IMG/VR virus record: IMGVR_UViG_3300047476_001728
Location: 1-43,613 of that record
Direction: 5' to 3' (one strand)
DNA from: a virus
DNA: 43,613 bases
Below, piece by piece: positions 7,069-15,200 of this stretch (positions are counted from its first letter, which is position 1; each line of letters starts with the position of its first letter). The translations under genes were made by a program, and so were the position numbers. The notes beneath the pieces were generated by a model. It was given only the letters and a program-made list of their open reading frames with translations. It ran no database searches and was not told the DNA's origin.

Positions 7069-7822
7069 AGAATCAATGCTTCGTACTCCTTCAGCAATTG
7101 AGGGAGAAGGCGGTGCTATCCGCGAGGATGTAGCACGCGCTAAGAACCGTATGCTCATGGTTCGTGATCAGATGGCTCAGTTGGCATATGAAAACGGGTT
7201 GCCTGTTCCAGATGCCATCGCTAAGCTGCCAACTCCTATGGTGATGGATCGCGCCGGAGCCATGCACCCAGATGATCGTAAGAAGAGTGGTGCTGGATAC
7301 GGCCCTGCACTTCGCGACATCCCTTATCTGCTTGGTACTCCGCGTACAAGCTCTGCTAATGGCTCTAGTTCTATTCAGGTTGCGACTGGCGCACCGAAGT
7401 CTCGACTAGAAGATCAGGCAGAAGTAATCAACAATCTTCCAACACCAACAACCCGTGACCACAAGGATGGCACTGTTCCGCACGAGCGTGACGGTGTTGT
7501 TCAGGTTGATACGGTTGCTCGTGCTGTAATCAATAGTGGTGAAGTTACCGACATTTCTTGGGGTAAGTTTGAACCTGCTATTCGCCGTTGGGAGCGAGTT
7601 ACTGGACGCCCTGCTCCTGCCCCTACAGAGGCTACTGGTAAAAATGGGACACATAGGCTCAGTTCGAAGCTGACGGAATGGATGATGGGGCTCCCAGACG
7701 GATGGATCACCGGACACGGTCTTTCACGCACTGCAGAATTGAAACTCGCTGGAAATGGTGTGTGCCCTCAGCAGGCCGTTTTGGCTTTGACTTTACTTAC
7801 ACAAGATCTTGAACTAGAATAA
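6860..7822 (+). CDS. Cytosine-C5 DNA methyltransferase, target-recognition part (motifs IX-X)
   Basis: This 320-residue frame is +1 relative to the catalytic part. The GTG start has an AAGAGGG ribosome site seven bases upstream. The first part reads LFSATWPSSGMTQGGKAY then NGSEYSSS and RTPSA, a pattern I know from the variable region of phage C5 methyltransferases. The end carries HRLSSKLTEWMMGLPDGW (motif IX region) and LKLAGNGVCPQQAVLA (motif X). Motifs I-VIII are absent, so it can only act with the protein from 6502. Because both frames are conserved within the shared bases, a simple base-call indel does not explain the arrangement. Confidence 0.85.
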   Translation: MEKHIATWNSEKSIWLRNQENQLLGPWVLFSATWPSSGMTQGGKAYQLPPRALLMNGSEYSSSQLDEIPEESMLRTPSAIEGEGGAIREDVARAKNRMLMVRDQMAQLAYENGLPVPDAIAKLPTPMVMDRAGAMHPDDRKKSGAGYGPALRDIPYLLGTPRTSSANGSSSIQVATGAPKSRLEDQAEVINNLPTPTTRDHKDGTVPHERDGVVQVDTVARAVINSGEVTDISWGKFEPAIRRWERVTGRPAPAPTEATGKNGTHRLSSKLTEWMMGLPDGWITGHGLSRTAELKLAGNGVCPQQAVLALTLLTQDLELE

Positions 7823-7837
7823 CTAAACAACTAAAAA

Positions 7838-7911
7838 GGTCCTGTGGCGCAGTTGGTTAGCGCGTCTCCCTGTCACGGAGAAGGTCGCCAGTTCAAGTCT
7901 GGTCAGGATCG
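7838..7911 (+). tRNA. tRNA-Asp (GTC)
   Basis: The cloverleaf folds by eye: acceptor GGTCCTG with CAGGATC, D stem GCGC/GCGC, anticodon stem TCTCC/GGAGA around CTGTCAC (anticodon GTC), T stem GCCAG/CTGGT. The discriminator base is G, as expected for aspartate. No CCA is encoded. Confidence 0.95.
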
Positions 7912-7915
7912 CGAT

Positions 7916-7990
7916 GGCCCCATAGTTTATCGGTTAGAACACCGCCCTTTCACGGCGGCAGGGCGAGTTCAATTCTCGCTGGGGTCACCA
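7916..7990 (+). tRNA. tRNA-Glu (TTC)
   Basis: Acceptor GGCCCCA pairs with TGGGGTC, the anticodon stem CCGCC/GGCGG encloses CTTTCAC (anticodon TTC), and the T arm is intact. The 3' CCA is encoded at 7988-7990. It lies four bases after tRNA-Asp. Confidence 0.95.
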
Positions 7991-7991
7991 A

Positions 7992-8066
<75 letters not shown>

Positions 8067-8112
8067 ACAGGCAGAGAAACTATCTCGGAGGCATCTGAGA
8101 TAAGTCAAACCT

Positions 8113-8194
8113 GGAGCTATAGTACAACGGCAGTACGCAGAGGTCTGAATGCAGGACATAATCTGAAATCTTGGTTCGAATCCAGGTAGCTCAT
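8113..8194 (+). tRNA. tRNA-like element with an expanded anticodon region
   Basis: The acceptor GAGCTA/TAGCTC, the D stem GTAC/GTAC and a full T arm (CTTGG, TTCGAAT, CCAGG) are clear. The anticodon arm is not: no 5-bp stem with a 7-base loop can be drawn. The best closing stem is CAGA/TCTG around about 20 bases that include an inner hairpin TCTG-AATG-CAGG. Total length is 82 bases instead of about 72. A CTG anticodon (Gln) is possible but its stem would be poorly paired. It may be a degenerate tRNA, one with a small insertion, or a tRNA mimic. The first pair (G-A) is also mismatched. Confidence 0.45.
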
Positions 8195-8198
8195 TTTA

Positions 8199-8272
8199 CG
8201 AGACTTAGCTCAGCTGGTTAGAGCCCCTGACTCATAATCAGGTCGTCGTGGGTTCAAGTCCCACAGTCTCGA
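8199..8272 (+). tRNA. tRNA-Met (CAT)
   Basis: Acceptor CGAGACT pairs perfectly with AGTCTCG, the D stem is GCTC/GAGC, and the anticodon stem CCTGA/TCAGG encloses CTCATAA (anticodon CAT). The first pair is C-G rather than the C-A mismatch of initiators, so it is an elongator Met or an Ile tRNA modified at C34. The T stem is GTGGG/CCCAC. Confidence 0.93.
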
Positions 8273-8277
8273 CGATG

Positions 8278-8289
8278 TAGAATATATGT
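8278..8289 (+). promoter_or_regulatory. Leaderless promoter -10 box
   Basis: TAGAAT at 8278-8283 is followed by exactly six bases and the ATG at 8290, so transcription would start at the A of the start codon. No good -35 box is seen because the upstream bases belong to the tRNA-Met T arm and acceptor. Confidence 0.5.
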
Positions 8290-8913
8290 ATGGATGGCTT
8301 CAATCTTGTGCATAACTTCATCTCCGAAGAAGAGAACAATCAGCTGGTTGAGTTCTTGGATGAAGTATCTGGGTATTCACCAGAAGAAACTTCGCATAGG
8401 CACGCCTTGGGATACCCTGGGTTCAGGGTTGCCTCTAAAATTTCCATGGATAATCCCGCTCTTCCTTTAACTGGGGATCCTAAAAAAGATTCTGCAATCA
8501 TGCTCATAACTGATATCTATGACAGAGTCAAATACTTCTTGCAGGACGTATACAAAAAAGAGCTGCTACTGATACAAGCTAGCTACACAGAAATTGGTGT
8601 CGGTCCAGGCATGGGACTCCACTCGGATAACTACTGGCTTGATGGCGAAATTCGAGATGATGATATTTCGATCGTCATGGAGCACTCGGCAGTGTTATAT
8701 CTAAACTCGCACAAAGAGGAGTTCACTGGCGGAGGTCTCTACTTCCCGTTGCAGGATTATAGGTATTTACCTCAGGAGCGTGATCTAGCATATTTTATTG
8801 GGGACTTGGATCATATTCACATCGTGGAAGCGGTGGAAAGTGGTAAAAGAAAAAGTCTTTCTATTTTTTATGGCGACAAAGAAACTGTTATAAAGCATCG
8901 CGACGGTGCTTAA
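8290..8913 (+). CDS. 2-oxoglutarate/Fe(II) oxygenase
   Basis: The 207-residue protein has the iron-binding H-x-D in MGLHSDNYWLDGE near residue 112 and the distal His in LDHIHIVEAVESGKRKSL near residue 180, where the Lys/Arg could bind 2-oxoglutarate. The GGGLYFPL strand between them is typical of prolyl-4-hydroxylase-like folds. The N-terminus (FNLVHNFISEEENNQLVEF) matches the helix at the start of this family. It sits among the tRNA genes and probably has its own leaderless transcript. Its substrate is unknown; free nucleotides, DNA bases, virion proteins or surface glycans are all possible. Three more oxygenases are encoded in this window. Confidence 0.85.
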   Translation: MDGFNLVHNFISEEENNQLVEFLDEVSGYSPEETSHRHALGYPGFRVASKISMDNPALPLTGDPKKDSAIMLITDIYDRVKYFLQDVYKKELLLIQASYTEIGVGPGMGLHSDNYWLDGEIRDDDISIVMEHSAVLYLNSHKEEFTGGGLYFPLQDYRYLPQERDLAYFIGDLDHIHIVEAVESGKRKSLSIFYGDKETVIKHRDGA

Positions 8914-8922
8914 ACCAACTAA

Positions 8923-8995
8923 CCCCGTGTACCCCAATGGTAGAGGGACCCGACTTAAAATCGGCTCAGTATCGGTTCGAGTCCGATGGCGGGGA
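8923..8995 (+). tRNA. tRNA-Leu (TAA), short variable loop
   Basis: The acceptor CCCCG pairs with CGGGG (six of seven pairs including one G-T), the anticodon stem CCGA/TCGG encloses CTTAAAA (anticodon TAA, reading UUA), and the T arm ATCGG/CCGAT is good. The variable loop is short, unlike standard bacterial tRNA-Leu, which are class II. The D stem has only about three pairs. It starts nine bases after the oxygenase stop. Confidence 0.78.
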
Positions 8996-9610
8996 CTAAG
9001 GCAACATGTCGTAGAAAAATACAAGAAGGTTCACACGAGAGCCTTTTGTTATTTCGTTAACTCCGTGAGATACGTAGTGACCAGGGAAAAGAACTAAACT
9101 TCCTTTCTTAGGCTTGATAGCTACGCCTTGATCGTCAAATAAAAGTTCTCCGCCCTCATAGTCATCATTCAACAAGACGCTACATACGTGAGACCTTTTC
9201 TTGCCGTCAAACTGCCCGTCTGGATTAGCATCCTCGTCTCGGTGTGATGCGAGAACTGCCCCTTGGTCCATAACGTTTCCAAAGATTCTACTGAAAACAA
9301 ACTGTCCGTACATCTCATAAGTATTTTCGTAATAATCTCTTACGGCTTCGACTAGGTCGAGTAATTTTTTATCTGGGTCTTGGTGAATTGGATAATGTCC
9401 AGCTGCTAACAACTCGCTGTCAAAGAACCCCATACCGCGAAAATTTGGTTTTGGATCTGTTTGAGAATTGTCAAGAACTATCTGGCTAAAGTAGTCGCAG
9501 GTCTCTGGCGATAGATAGTCTTCAATTATGTGGAATGAGCGTTCGTTAGTCAACGTATTTCCTTCTATATGATGTTCCAATTCTACCTTAAATTGTGCAT
9601 AGCTTGACAA
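8996..9610 (-). CDS. 2OG-Fe(II) oxygenase, prolyl-4-hydroxylase-like
   Basis: The 204-residue product has LASHRDEDANPD (H-x-D) near residue 120 and HYVSHGVNEITKGSRVNL near residue 180, with the distal His and the Arg that binds 2-oxoglutarate. DYEGGELLFDD and LVLFPGHYVSH are typical of P4H-like proteins. The start is a TTG at 9610 with an AGGA ribosome site; a later in-frame TTG is possible. The N-terminus overlaps the -35 box of the divergent gene at 9640, so the two may compete. The substrate is unknown. Confidence 0.85.
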   Translation of the reverse strand: MSSYAQFKVELEHHIEGNTLTNERSFHIIEDYLSPETCDYFSQIVLDNSQTDPKPNFRGMGFFDSELLAAGHYPIHQDPDKKLLDLVEAVRDYYENTYEMYGQFVFSRIFGNVMDQGAVLASHRDEDANPDGQFDGKKRSHVCSVLLNDDYEGGELLFDDQGVAIKPKKGSLVLFPGHYVSHGVNEITKGSRVNLLVFFYDMLP

Positions 9611-9633
9611 AGCATCCTAGAGTCTGATATAAA
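9604..9633 (+). promoter_or_regulatory. Leaderless promoter for 9640
   Basis: TTGACA at 9604 and TATAAA at 9628 are 18 bases apart. The -10 box ends six bases before the ATG at 9640, so the predicted transcript starts at the start codon. The -35 box lies within the first codons of the leftward oxygenase. Confidence 0.75.
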
Positions 9634-9639
9634 TGTCTC

Positions 9640-9819
9640 ATGAGCAATTCAGGTAATGGTGAAGAGCGGATGGATGACTTTCTATACCGCCTAAGGAACA
9701 TCGACGGTAAGCTGGTCAAGGGAAAAAAAGAGATCGAGGACTTGGCCACAAAGATCGAATTTACGTTCCTAATGCTGGCCAATGACATGGGATATCTAGA
9801 TTCTGAGGACCAGCTATAA
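9640..9819 (+). CDS. Small helical protein, 59 aa
   Basis: The gene follows a near-consensus leaderless promoter. The product begins MSNSGNGEERMDDFLYRL and continues as one long charged helix (KKEIEDLATKIEFTFLML). It looks like a coiled-coil or DNA-binding regulator fragment, but no family is recognised. Confidence 0.65.
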   Translation: MSNSGNGEERMDDFLYRLRNIDGKLVKGKKEIEDLATKIEFTFLMLANDMGYLDSEDQL

Positions 9820-9828
9820 TTGTAGTTG

Positions 9829-9981
9829 ATGCCATCACAAGAGGATAAGCCCGTAGCTACAGCTAAAGAAGTCCTTGACTTCTTGGTTAAAGCTGGGCAC
9901 ATAAACTACAGCAAGCCAGACGACGTATATTTTTACTGGAAAGATGGCGATTTAATCTTCTTAAACTTTCGGCTCGAATAG
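9829..9981 (+). CDS. Small hypothetical protein, 50 aa
   Basis: The frame begins ten bases after the previous stop and encodes MPSQEDKPVATAKEVLDF, then a short beta segment VYFYWKDGDLIFLNFRLE. It is probably co-transcribed with the 9640 gene. No homology is recognised. Confidence 0.55.
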   Translation: MPSQEDKPVATAKEVLDFLVKAGHINYSKPDDVYFYWKDGDLIFLNFRLE

Positions 9982-10018
9982 TCTGATAGTATCTTTTTAA
10001 CTAGAGAAAGAGATAGTG

Positions 10019-10321
10019 ATGCGAGAACGGCAACTGCGAAAAATTCAAAAACAGCGCCATATGTCTAACATCATTATTATGATCTTAAACAACCCTATTT
10101 TTAAGAATCTAGGGGAGGCCGATCAAAAGAAGATGGCTAAGCTGATCTACAAGGCCGAGATGATCGAGATGCACGCTCGTGATAAAGACATCATTCGACT
10201 TAATTCTTCTTTCCAAGACATCGTTGATTCGATTCGAATCAATCTAGAACAACTAGATGAACGCGGTCTATTGGATGATGACGATGACTTCGATGATTTC
10301 GATGGAGATAATCGAAGGTAA
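10019..10321 (+). CDS. Hypothetical protein with acidic tail, 100 aa
   Basis: I chose the ATG at 10019; a GTG at 10016 in the same frame is the alternative. The N-terminus is strongly basic (RERQLRKIQKQRH) and the C-terminus strongly acidic (LLDDDDDFDDFDGD). A TAGTAT box lies about 30 bases upstream and an AGAAAGAGA ribosome region just before. It is the last rightward gene before the shared terminator at 10330. The function is unknown. Confidence 0.68.
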   Translation: MRERQLRKIQKQRHMSNIIIMILNNPIFKNLGEADQKKMAKLIYKAEMIEMHARDKDIIRLNSSFQDIVDSIRINLEQLDERGLLDDDDDFDDFDGDNRR

Positions 10322-10329
10322 AGGAAAAA

Positions 10330-10360
10330 CCCCCGGCACTAGTACCGAGGGCTTTTCTTT
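10330..10360. terminator. Bidirectional terminator
   Basis: CCCCCGG pairs with CCGAGGG with one mismatch around CACTAGTA. T runs follow on the plus strand and A runs precede, so it can end both the rightward gene at 10019 and the leftward lysis operon. Confidence 0.8.
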
Positions 10361-10371
10361 GTTGGGGGGAG

Positions 10372-11247
10372 TTAGCCTAGAGCTTTCCAAGTCAGGGGAC
10401 CAACAATTCCGTCCGACTTGAGTCCGCTCTTCTTCTGGAGTGCCGCTACTGACTTATGGGTATTTTCACCAAATACGCCTAGCTGATCTCCCTGTACGGC
10501 TAACTTCGTTTGTAGGTATTTGACCGCTGCTCCCTTAGAACCCTTCTTAAGTTCTCCAGTTAGTGCTGGCTTCGCTGGGGCTAGCGGTGCTTTCTTTACA
10601 ACAGGTGCTGCGACTGGGGCAGGAGTAGCTGGAGCTGGGGCCTTATTAGCTGCCTTCTCTGCTTCGTACTTTTCCTGTACCTTAGTTGCAAACTCTTCAG
10701 TGTGCTCTGGCGCATCTGCGGTAGGAGCATCTTCTGGGGTAGAAGCTGGTGCTGCAGCAATCTCTGCTTCTTGTGCGATAAGTGCCTTGAAGAACTTAAC
10801 TGCGTTAACGAAGCCCTTGCCGTCTGCAGACCAACCGTGAGTCTTTCCAGCCCACATCTCCCAGTGGAGGTGAACGCCAGTTGACATACCAGTAGTTCCC
10901 ATGATTCCTAGGACTGTTCCGGCTTCGATCTTCTGACCTGGCTTAACCTTGATTGAGCCGTCCTTCATGTGTGCGTAAAGAGTTGTGTAGTGCTTACCGT
11001 TAATCTTGTGGTACACAACTACGTAGTTTCCGAAGCCTCCGCCTGGTGCGGTTGACTTAGTTGCCTTAAGAACCTTACCTGCATAAGGTGCTTCGATGTA
11101 GAATGGGCCCTTGCCTAGGCCGATGATGTCTGCACCATTGTGGTGCTTCTTGGTCTTCTGAACTGGGTGAATTCTCCAGCCCATTTCGCTGGTGATCTTC
11201 CAGTCTTTTCCAAGCTTCCCGTCTAGTGGGAACTGTGCTTTTGCCAT
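10372..11247 (-). CDS. Endolysin: M23 peptidase plus peptidoglycan-binding domain
   Basis: The 291-residue enzyme probably cuts peptide cross-links of the cell wall at lysis. The N-terminal LytM/M23 domain has the zinc motif HHNGAD near residue 37 and HLHWE near residue 127, with YTTLYAHM between them. A Pro/Ala/Lys-rich linker (about residues 165-225) leads to a C-terminal PG_binding_1 domain: GSKGAAVKYLQTKL then SDGIVGPLTWKALG. No signal peptide is present, so export would need the holin. It is the last gene of the leftward lysis operon and overlaps the previous gene by 25 bases. Confidence 0.93.
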   Translation of the reverse strand: MAKAQFPLDGKLGKDWKITSEMGWRIHPVQKTKKHHNGADIIGLGKGPFYIEAPYAGKVLKATKSTAPGGGFGNYVVVYHKINGKHYTTLYAHMKDGSIKVKPGQKIEAGTVLGIMGTTGMSTGVHLHWEMWAGKTHGWSADGKGFVNAVKFFKALIAQEAEIAAAPASTPEDAPTADAPEHTEEFATKVQEKYEAEKAANKAPAPATPAPVAAPVVKKAPLAPAKPALTGELKKGSKGAAVKYLQTKLAVQGDQLGVFGENTHKSVAALQKKSGLKSDGIVGPLTWKALG

Positions 11248-11486
11248 GTCATATCCTTTAGTTTTGCCATAGCGTAGCTGTGGCGGTAGTTGTTTTTGTA
11301 TCCTCTTTGGAAAGCTATGAAATCTTCCCGTCTTTGGTTGTACTCTGCAACCCTAGGGAACATATTTGAAGGATTGCGTAGCGGTCTGAGGGCATAGTAC
11401 GTCTTAGCTGCTAGATAGGCCTCCCTACCTAGCTCTTTCTCATTCGGCTGGAAATAGAACCGAATGTATGAGAAAAGCCTCTTCAT
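11223..11486 (-). CDS. Hypothetical protein in lysis operon, 87 aa
   Basis: The product is basic and rich in Tyr, Arg and Lys (MKRLFSYIRFYFQPNEKE at the start). It has no clear membrane segment. It overlaps the endolysin start by 25 bases and the upstream small gene by three (ATGA). Its place between holin and endolysin suggests a lysis accessory, but nothing in the sequence proves this. Confidence 0.65.
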   Translation of the reverse strand: MKRLFSYIRFYFQPNEKELGREAYLAAKTYYALRPLRNPSNMFPRVAEYNQRREDFIAFQRGYKNNYRHSYAMAKLKDMTWQKHSSH

Positions 11487-11656
11487 GGCTCAATTTTATC
11501 AGCTTTAGATATATCCCATTTGTGCATAAAATTGCAAATAAAATCGCGCCGAGAGCGCCAATCCAAAGGACCTTCGACGCTTTCGACGCGACCTAGCTCT
11601 AGTTGTGCTTCTAGCCAAGATTGATGGCTATGTTGTTTGCACCCACATAGGAGCAT
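11483..11656 (-). CDS. Small hypothetical protein in lysis operon, 57 aa
   Basis: The frame begins MLLCGCKQHSHQSWLEAQ and ends DISKADKIEP. It fills the space between the holin-like gene and the 87-residue gene, and its TGA overlaps the next ATG. The CGC..H.H start could bind a metal. This uninterrupted frame is in the strand and register expected for the operon. Confidence 0.6.
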   Translation of the reverse strand: MLLCGCKQHSHQSWLEAQLELGRVESVEGPLDWRSRRDFICNFMHKWDISKADKIEP

Positions 11657-11661
11657 TGTTA

Positions 11662-11862
11662 TTACTTTTTGTCGTCTTTTTCTGGCTTTTCATAGCGGAA
11701 GATAGGGAAAGTAATGACCCAGATGCTTAGGGTGATTAGAATCATGTTTCCGACTAGCTCGCGGGCTGAACCCTCGAGAAGAACCCATGCAGTACCAAGA
11801 CCGAGAAGAGTCCAAGCTTGGTCAACTAGGTCCTGAAAGAGAGCCTTGATAAAGTGCTTCAT
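11662..11862 (-). CDS. Holin-like membrane protein, 66 aa
   Basis: The protein has two hydrophobic segments, AWTLLGLGTAWVLLEG (residues about 16-31) and MILITLSIWVITFPIF (about 40-55), and a charged tail EKPEKDDKK. This size and layout fit a small class II holin. It lies next to the endolysin module. A second holin-like gene lies at 15820-16125. Confidence 0.68.
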   Translation of the reverse strand: MKHFIKALFQDLVDQAWTLLGLGTAWVLLEGSARELVGNMILITLSIWVITFPIFRYEKPEKDDKK

Positions 11863-11871
11863 TTCTGTTCC

Positions 11872-12285
11872 TTACTTGTTTGTTTGAGCTGATGCTCGGC
11901 GTTGCTTCAAAAGATCAAAGTCCTTGATCTTGGTTTCTCCCATGTACTCCCACGCGTAGCCTGAGGCAATCATGGTTTCGTTGAAAGACTGCTCTGCTCC
12001 GTCAATGAACAACCAACCAAGAACTCGTCCATACTTCTCGGATGAGTCTGGCTTTTCTGTTCTGATTACAACGGTTGTTGCTTCTTTCAGCTTCTTCTTA
12101 AGAAGTTCCTTTACCTCTAGCCCGAGCACTTTTTCTGCTTTGTCGGAAGTGCGTGACTCTGGGGTGTCAATGCCTGCAAGGCGGACACGCTTGGTAATAG
12201 AAATGTCGAATCCTAAGTCAATGTCAACGTCGATAGTATCCCCGTCAACAACGCCGAGGACAGACTTAACTCTGTATTCGTACAT
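11872..12285 (-). CDS. Thermonuclease-like (SNase) nuclease
   Basis: This 137-residue protein matches the staphylococcal nuclease fold. VVDGDTIDVDIDL is followed by RVRLAGIDTPES, which holds the catalytic Arg, Asp and Glu. EKYGRVLGWLF supplies the second catalytic Arg. The family cuts DNA and RNA with calcium. There is no signal peptide, so it probably acts inside the host, for example in degrading host DNA, unless released at lysis. The ATG overlaps the stop of the giant exported protein (TAATG). Confidence 0.9.
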   Translation of the reverse strand: MYEYRVKSVLGVVDGDTIDVDIDLGFDISITKRVRLAGIDTPESRTSDKAEKVLGLEVKELLKKKLKEATTVVIRTEKPDSSEKYGRVLGWLFIDGAEQSFNETMIASGYAWEYMGETKIKDFDLLKQRRASAQTNK

Positions 12286-15200
12286 TATTTGATCCTTCGT
12301 GAAGCTGCAGATGGTGCAGCGGCTGTGGTTGCAGCGATTGCTGAACCTGCAATTTGACCAACGATAACCGCGGCTACGGTTGCCTTCTGTGCATCTTCAC
12401 GAACCTCAGGATTCATGTCAGCACCGACGTTGGACAAAAGGTTTAGAACTTCGGCAACTGCAACTGCGGCGGCACCAATACCTGGGATGCTTGCAAGTTC
12501 CTCGTCTACAACAATGTCGTCAGCCTGAGCTGCAACAAAGAGAGCGTCTAGAGCTTGCTCGTAAGCTGGAGATCCAGCTACTGCAGTCTCGAACACTTCG
12601 AGCGCTGCTTCCTTAATTGCTTCTGCCTGAGCTGAAGTTAGATCAGTAGGAACGATTTCTTCGAGAGCAATCTCCATAAGAACATCGGCAGTAATCACTT
12701 CTGGTAGCTCTTCGACTGAAGTGATAGGCTCTTCTTCAGTTGGTTCTTCGGTAGGAGTTGGTTCAGGTGAAGGTTCTTCTTCAGGCTCTACTACAGGTTC
12801 TTCTGGCTTTGCTGTCTCTTCTGGTTCTGGTGTTGGCTCTGGTTCTGGGGTTGGTTCCGGTTCTGGTGTTGGCTCTGGGTCTACTGGTGTGGTCGGCTCT
12901 GGAGTTGGTTCAGGGTCGGGAGTAGGCTCCACCGGGGTTGGAGTCGGGGTTGGTTCTGGTTCAGGGGTAGGAGTAGGAGTAGGAGTAGGAGTAGGCTCTG
13001 GCTGTGGACTTGGCTCTGGGGTTGGAGTTGGGGTCGGCGAAACTACTACTGGAATTGGGGTGTAAGAAATGCTCTGGATTACAAGAACTTTAACTACGCC
13101 AGGGCAGGTGTCTCCAGCAATGCCATTGTCTGAGAAGACAACAACTGATGAAGTTCCTGCGAAGATCTGGGTCATCTGCTGGGAGACATCTACACCGCAA
13201 GATAGGTTGTTTGGATCTCCGTACCAAGCTGTCACTGTCTGGAAGGTGTTTCCTTGGATTGCGTTAATTAGAAGTGACTCGCCTTCTACAATCGAGTAAA
13301 TCCCTGTTGGCGCTGGAGCTGGAATGCTTGCGGTTACCGTTGATGAGAACTCTGAGTAAAGAGCGATGCTGTCAATGTCACCACGGATCTTGAAGGTGTA
13401 GGTGTTACCTCTACCTCCAGTAGTGTCAAAGATCTGAGCTGGGAGAGTGATTGAAGTTCCAGTGGAAGCTACTCCCCATCCTGCGTTGTTGCCAGTTGTG
13501 AAAAATACTGCGTAACGCTCTACCTGTGTATTCTGAGTTACTGATGCATCCCAAGTTAGGGTTACAGACCCATCCGAGTTAGTGGTTGCTTGAACGTTAG
13601 TTGGAGCTGCGATCTTAGGAGAAACCTCTAAGTTGTTGGCAAATGCAAATGGGTGAGCAACCTGTGCGCTGAAGTTTGCAACATTTATTGCGTAGTAGTT
13701 ATTTACGTTGTTGGTGTAGTCAAAGTTGTTGTATTCAACGAAGATGCCACCCTTACCATCCCATGAGTTGTTCTGAATAGACGCGCCTCTTTGGTTGGAC
13801 TTACCGTCGTTGTTGCGGTCATCTAAGGTGATTACCTTATTTACGTTGTTGGTGAAGGTATTGTTGTGGATTACACGGCCCTGCGGTGGATCCGAGAAGA
13901 ATGAAGTCCAGCTGGTAGGAATCCACGAGCTAGTGTAAATAGCGTATTGGTTAGCGTTGAAGGTCGAGTTAGTTACTCGGTGCTTGTTGATTCCTTGCAT
14001 ACGGAATGCAAAAACGTTTGAGTTGAAGATTGAGTTATCAACTAGAACTGTGCGCTCGCCGTAAATAGCGGTTGAGTTGTTGTTGAAAGTTGTGCCGGTA
14101 ATAGTGATGCGGTTGTCGTAAGCAGTGTCTACTGCTGTAGTAGTAGAAGGAGTTGATCCGTAGTTAGAGAAGACACCTTGATTGTTGTTCGTGAAAAGTG
14201 AGTTTGAGATGTTGATATACGAACCACCTTCCTTAGTTGTTACGGCAGTTCCTTGTGCGATGTTGCGGAAGTGGACGTTATTAACATTGGCAGTTCCGCG
14301 GACAATCCACAAAGCCGATCCACGTTGCCAGTCGGATGCAAAGGTGTTCTGAATGGTGACATTAGATAGGTTCAGTGTGAGAGAGCTGCCTCTCATATCG
14401 AATGCAGTGTAGAGAGCATTACCATCAATAATCGAGGTTGCTCGGTTGTCGGAGGTAATGGTTACGTTCTGGGTGATTAGTGGGAGGTTTGCGGTCAGAA
14501 CGATTGGCTCTGTTGTCTTGATGGTGATGAGATCGTAGATACCACCAGCTTGTGCGTTAGCCTGTGCAATTGCCCAGCGGAGGGTTCCTTCAGCTGTAGT
14601 GTCGGCTGTAGAGGTGACTTCTAGGCTGGTAGGTGGCAAAGTGATAGCGGAAATCGCATCTACTACTGCTTGTTTTGCAACTGTAGCAGTATTTATTGCA
14701 TTTGTAAGAGCCGTTGAAGCGTCAGATGCTACCTGTTGTGCGTTGTCGCGGATCGTTTCTAGGTTCTGAAGGTAGCTTGAAGCGGATAAATTGTTGTAAT
14801 TTTGCTGAGAACTCGCAAGTGTAGCAGTCGCTGAACTTACTGCACTAGAAGCTGCAGTGTAGTTTGGGGTCAAAGCATCTAAAGCTGCCTGAGCTTGTTG
14901 ATAAGTTTGCTGTGCGGTTGCATCGTAAGAGTTGCTAGCGAATGTGAACTTGTCTAGGTAAAGAATGTCGTAGTCACCTGGAATGACGTAAGACTTAATG
15001 ACTTTGCCTGTTGGTGCGGTATATGAAACGTTGCAGTAGTAGCTCGGACAAGCATTGTTTCCAACACCATTAGGGTTCACAAAGGTGGCGGTGGAGTCAT
15101 CGGTGAAGGTGACGGTAATAGTCTGATCTCCATTACGAGCGTAGGTCTCGAAACCTAGGGCTGTTGGAGAAGAATTGGCTGGTGCAATAACGTGAAGGTT

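Noticed and set aside
6502-7822. A single methyltransferase gene broken by a sequencing indel
   Set aside because: An indel would leave each frame conserved only on one side. Here both frames look conserved in the shared region and the second has its own ribosome site, so two genes fit better, though raw reads would settle it.
12721-13065. A rightward Gly/Ser/Val repeat frame of about 114 residues
   Set aside because: It is the antisense of the Pro-Thr-Glu linker of the exported protein; low-complexity DNA leaves several frames open and there is no ribosome site.
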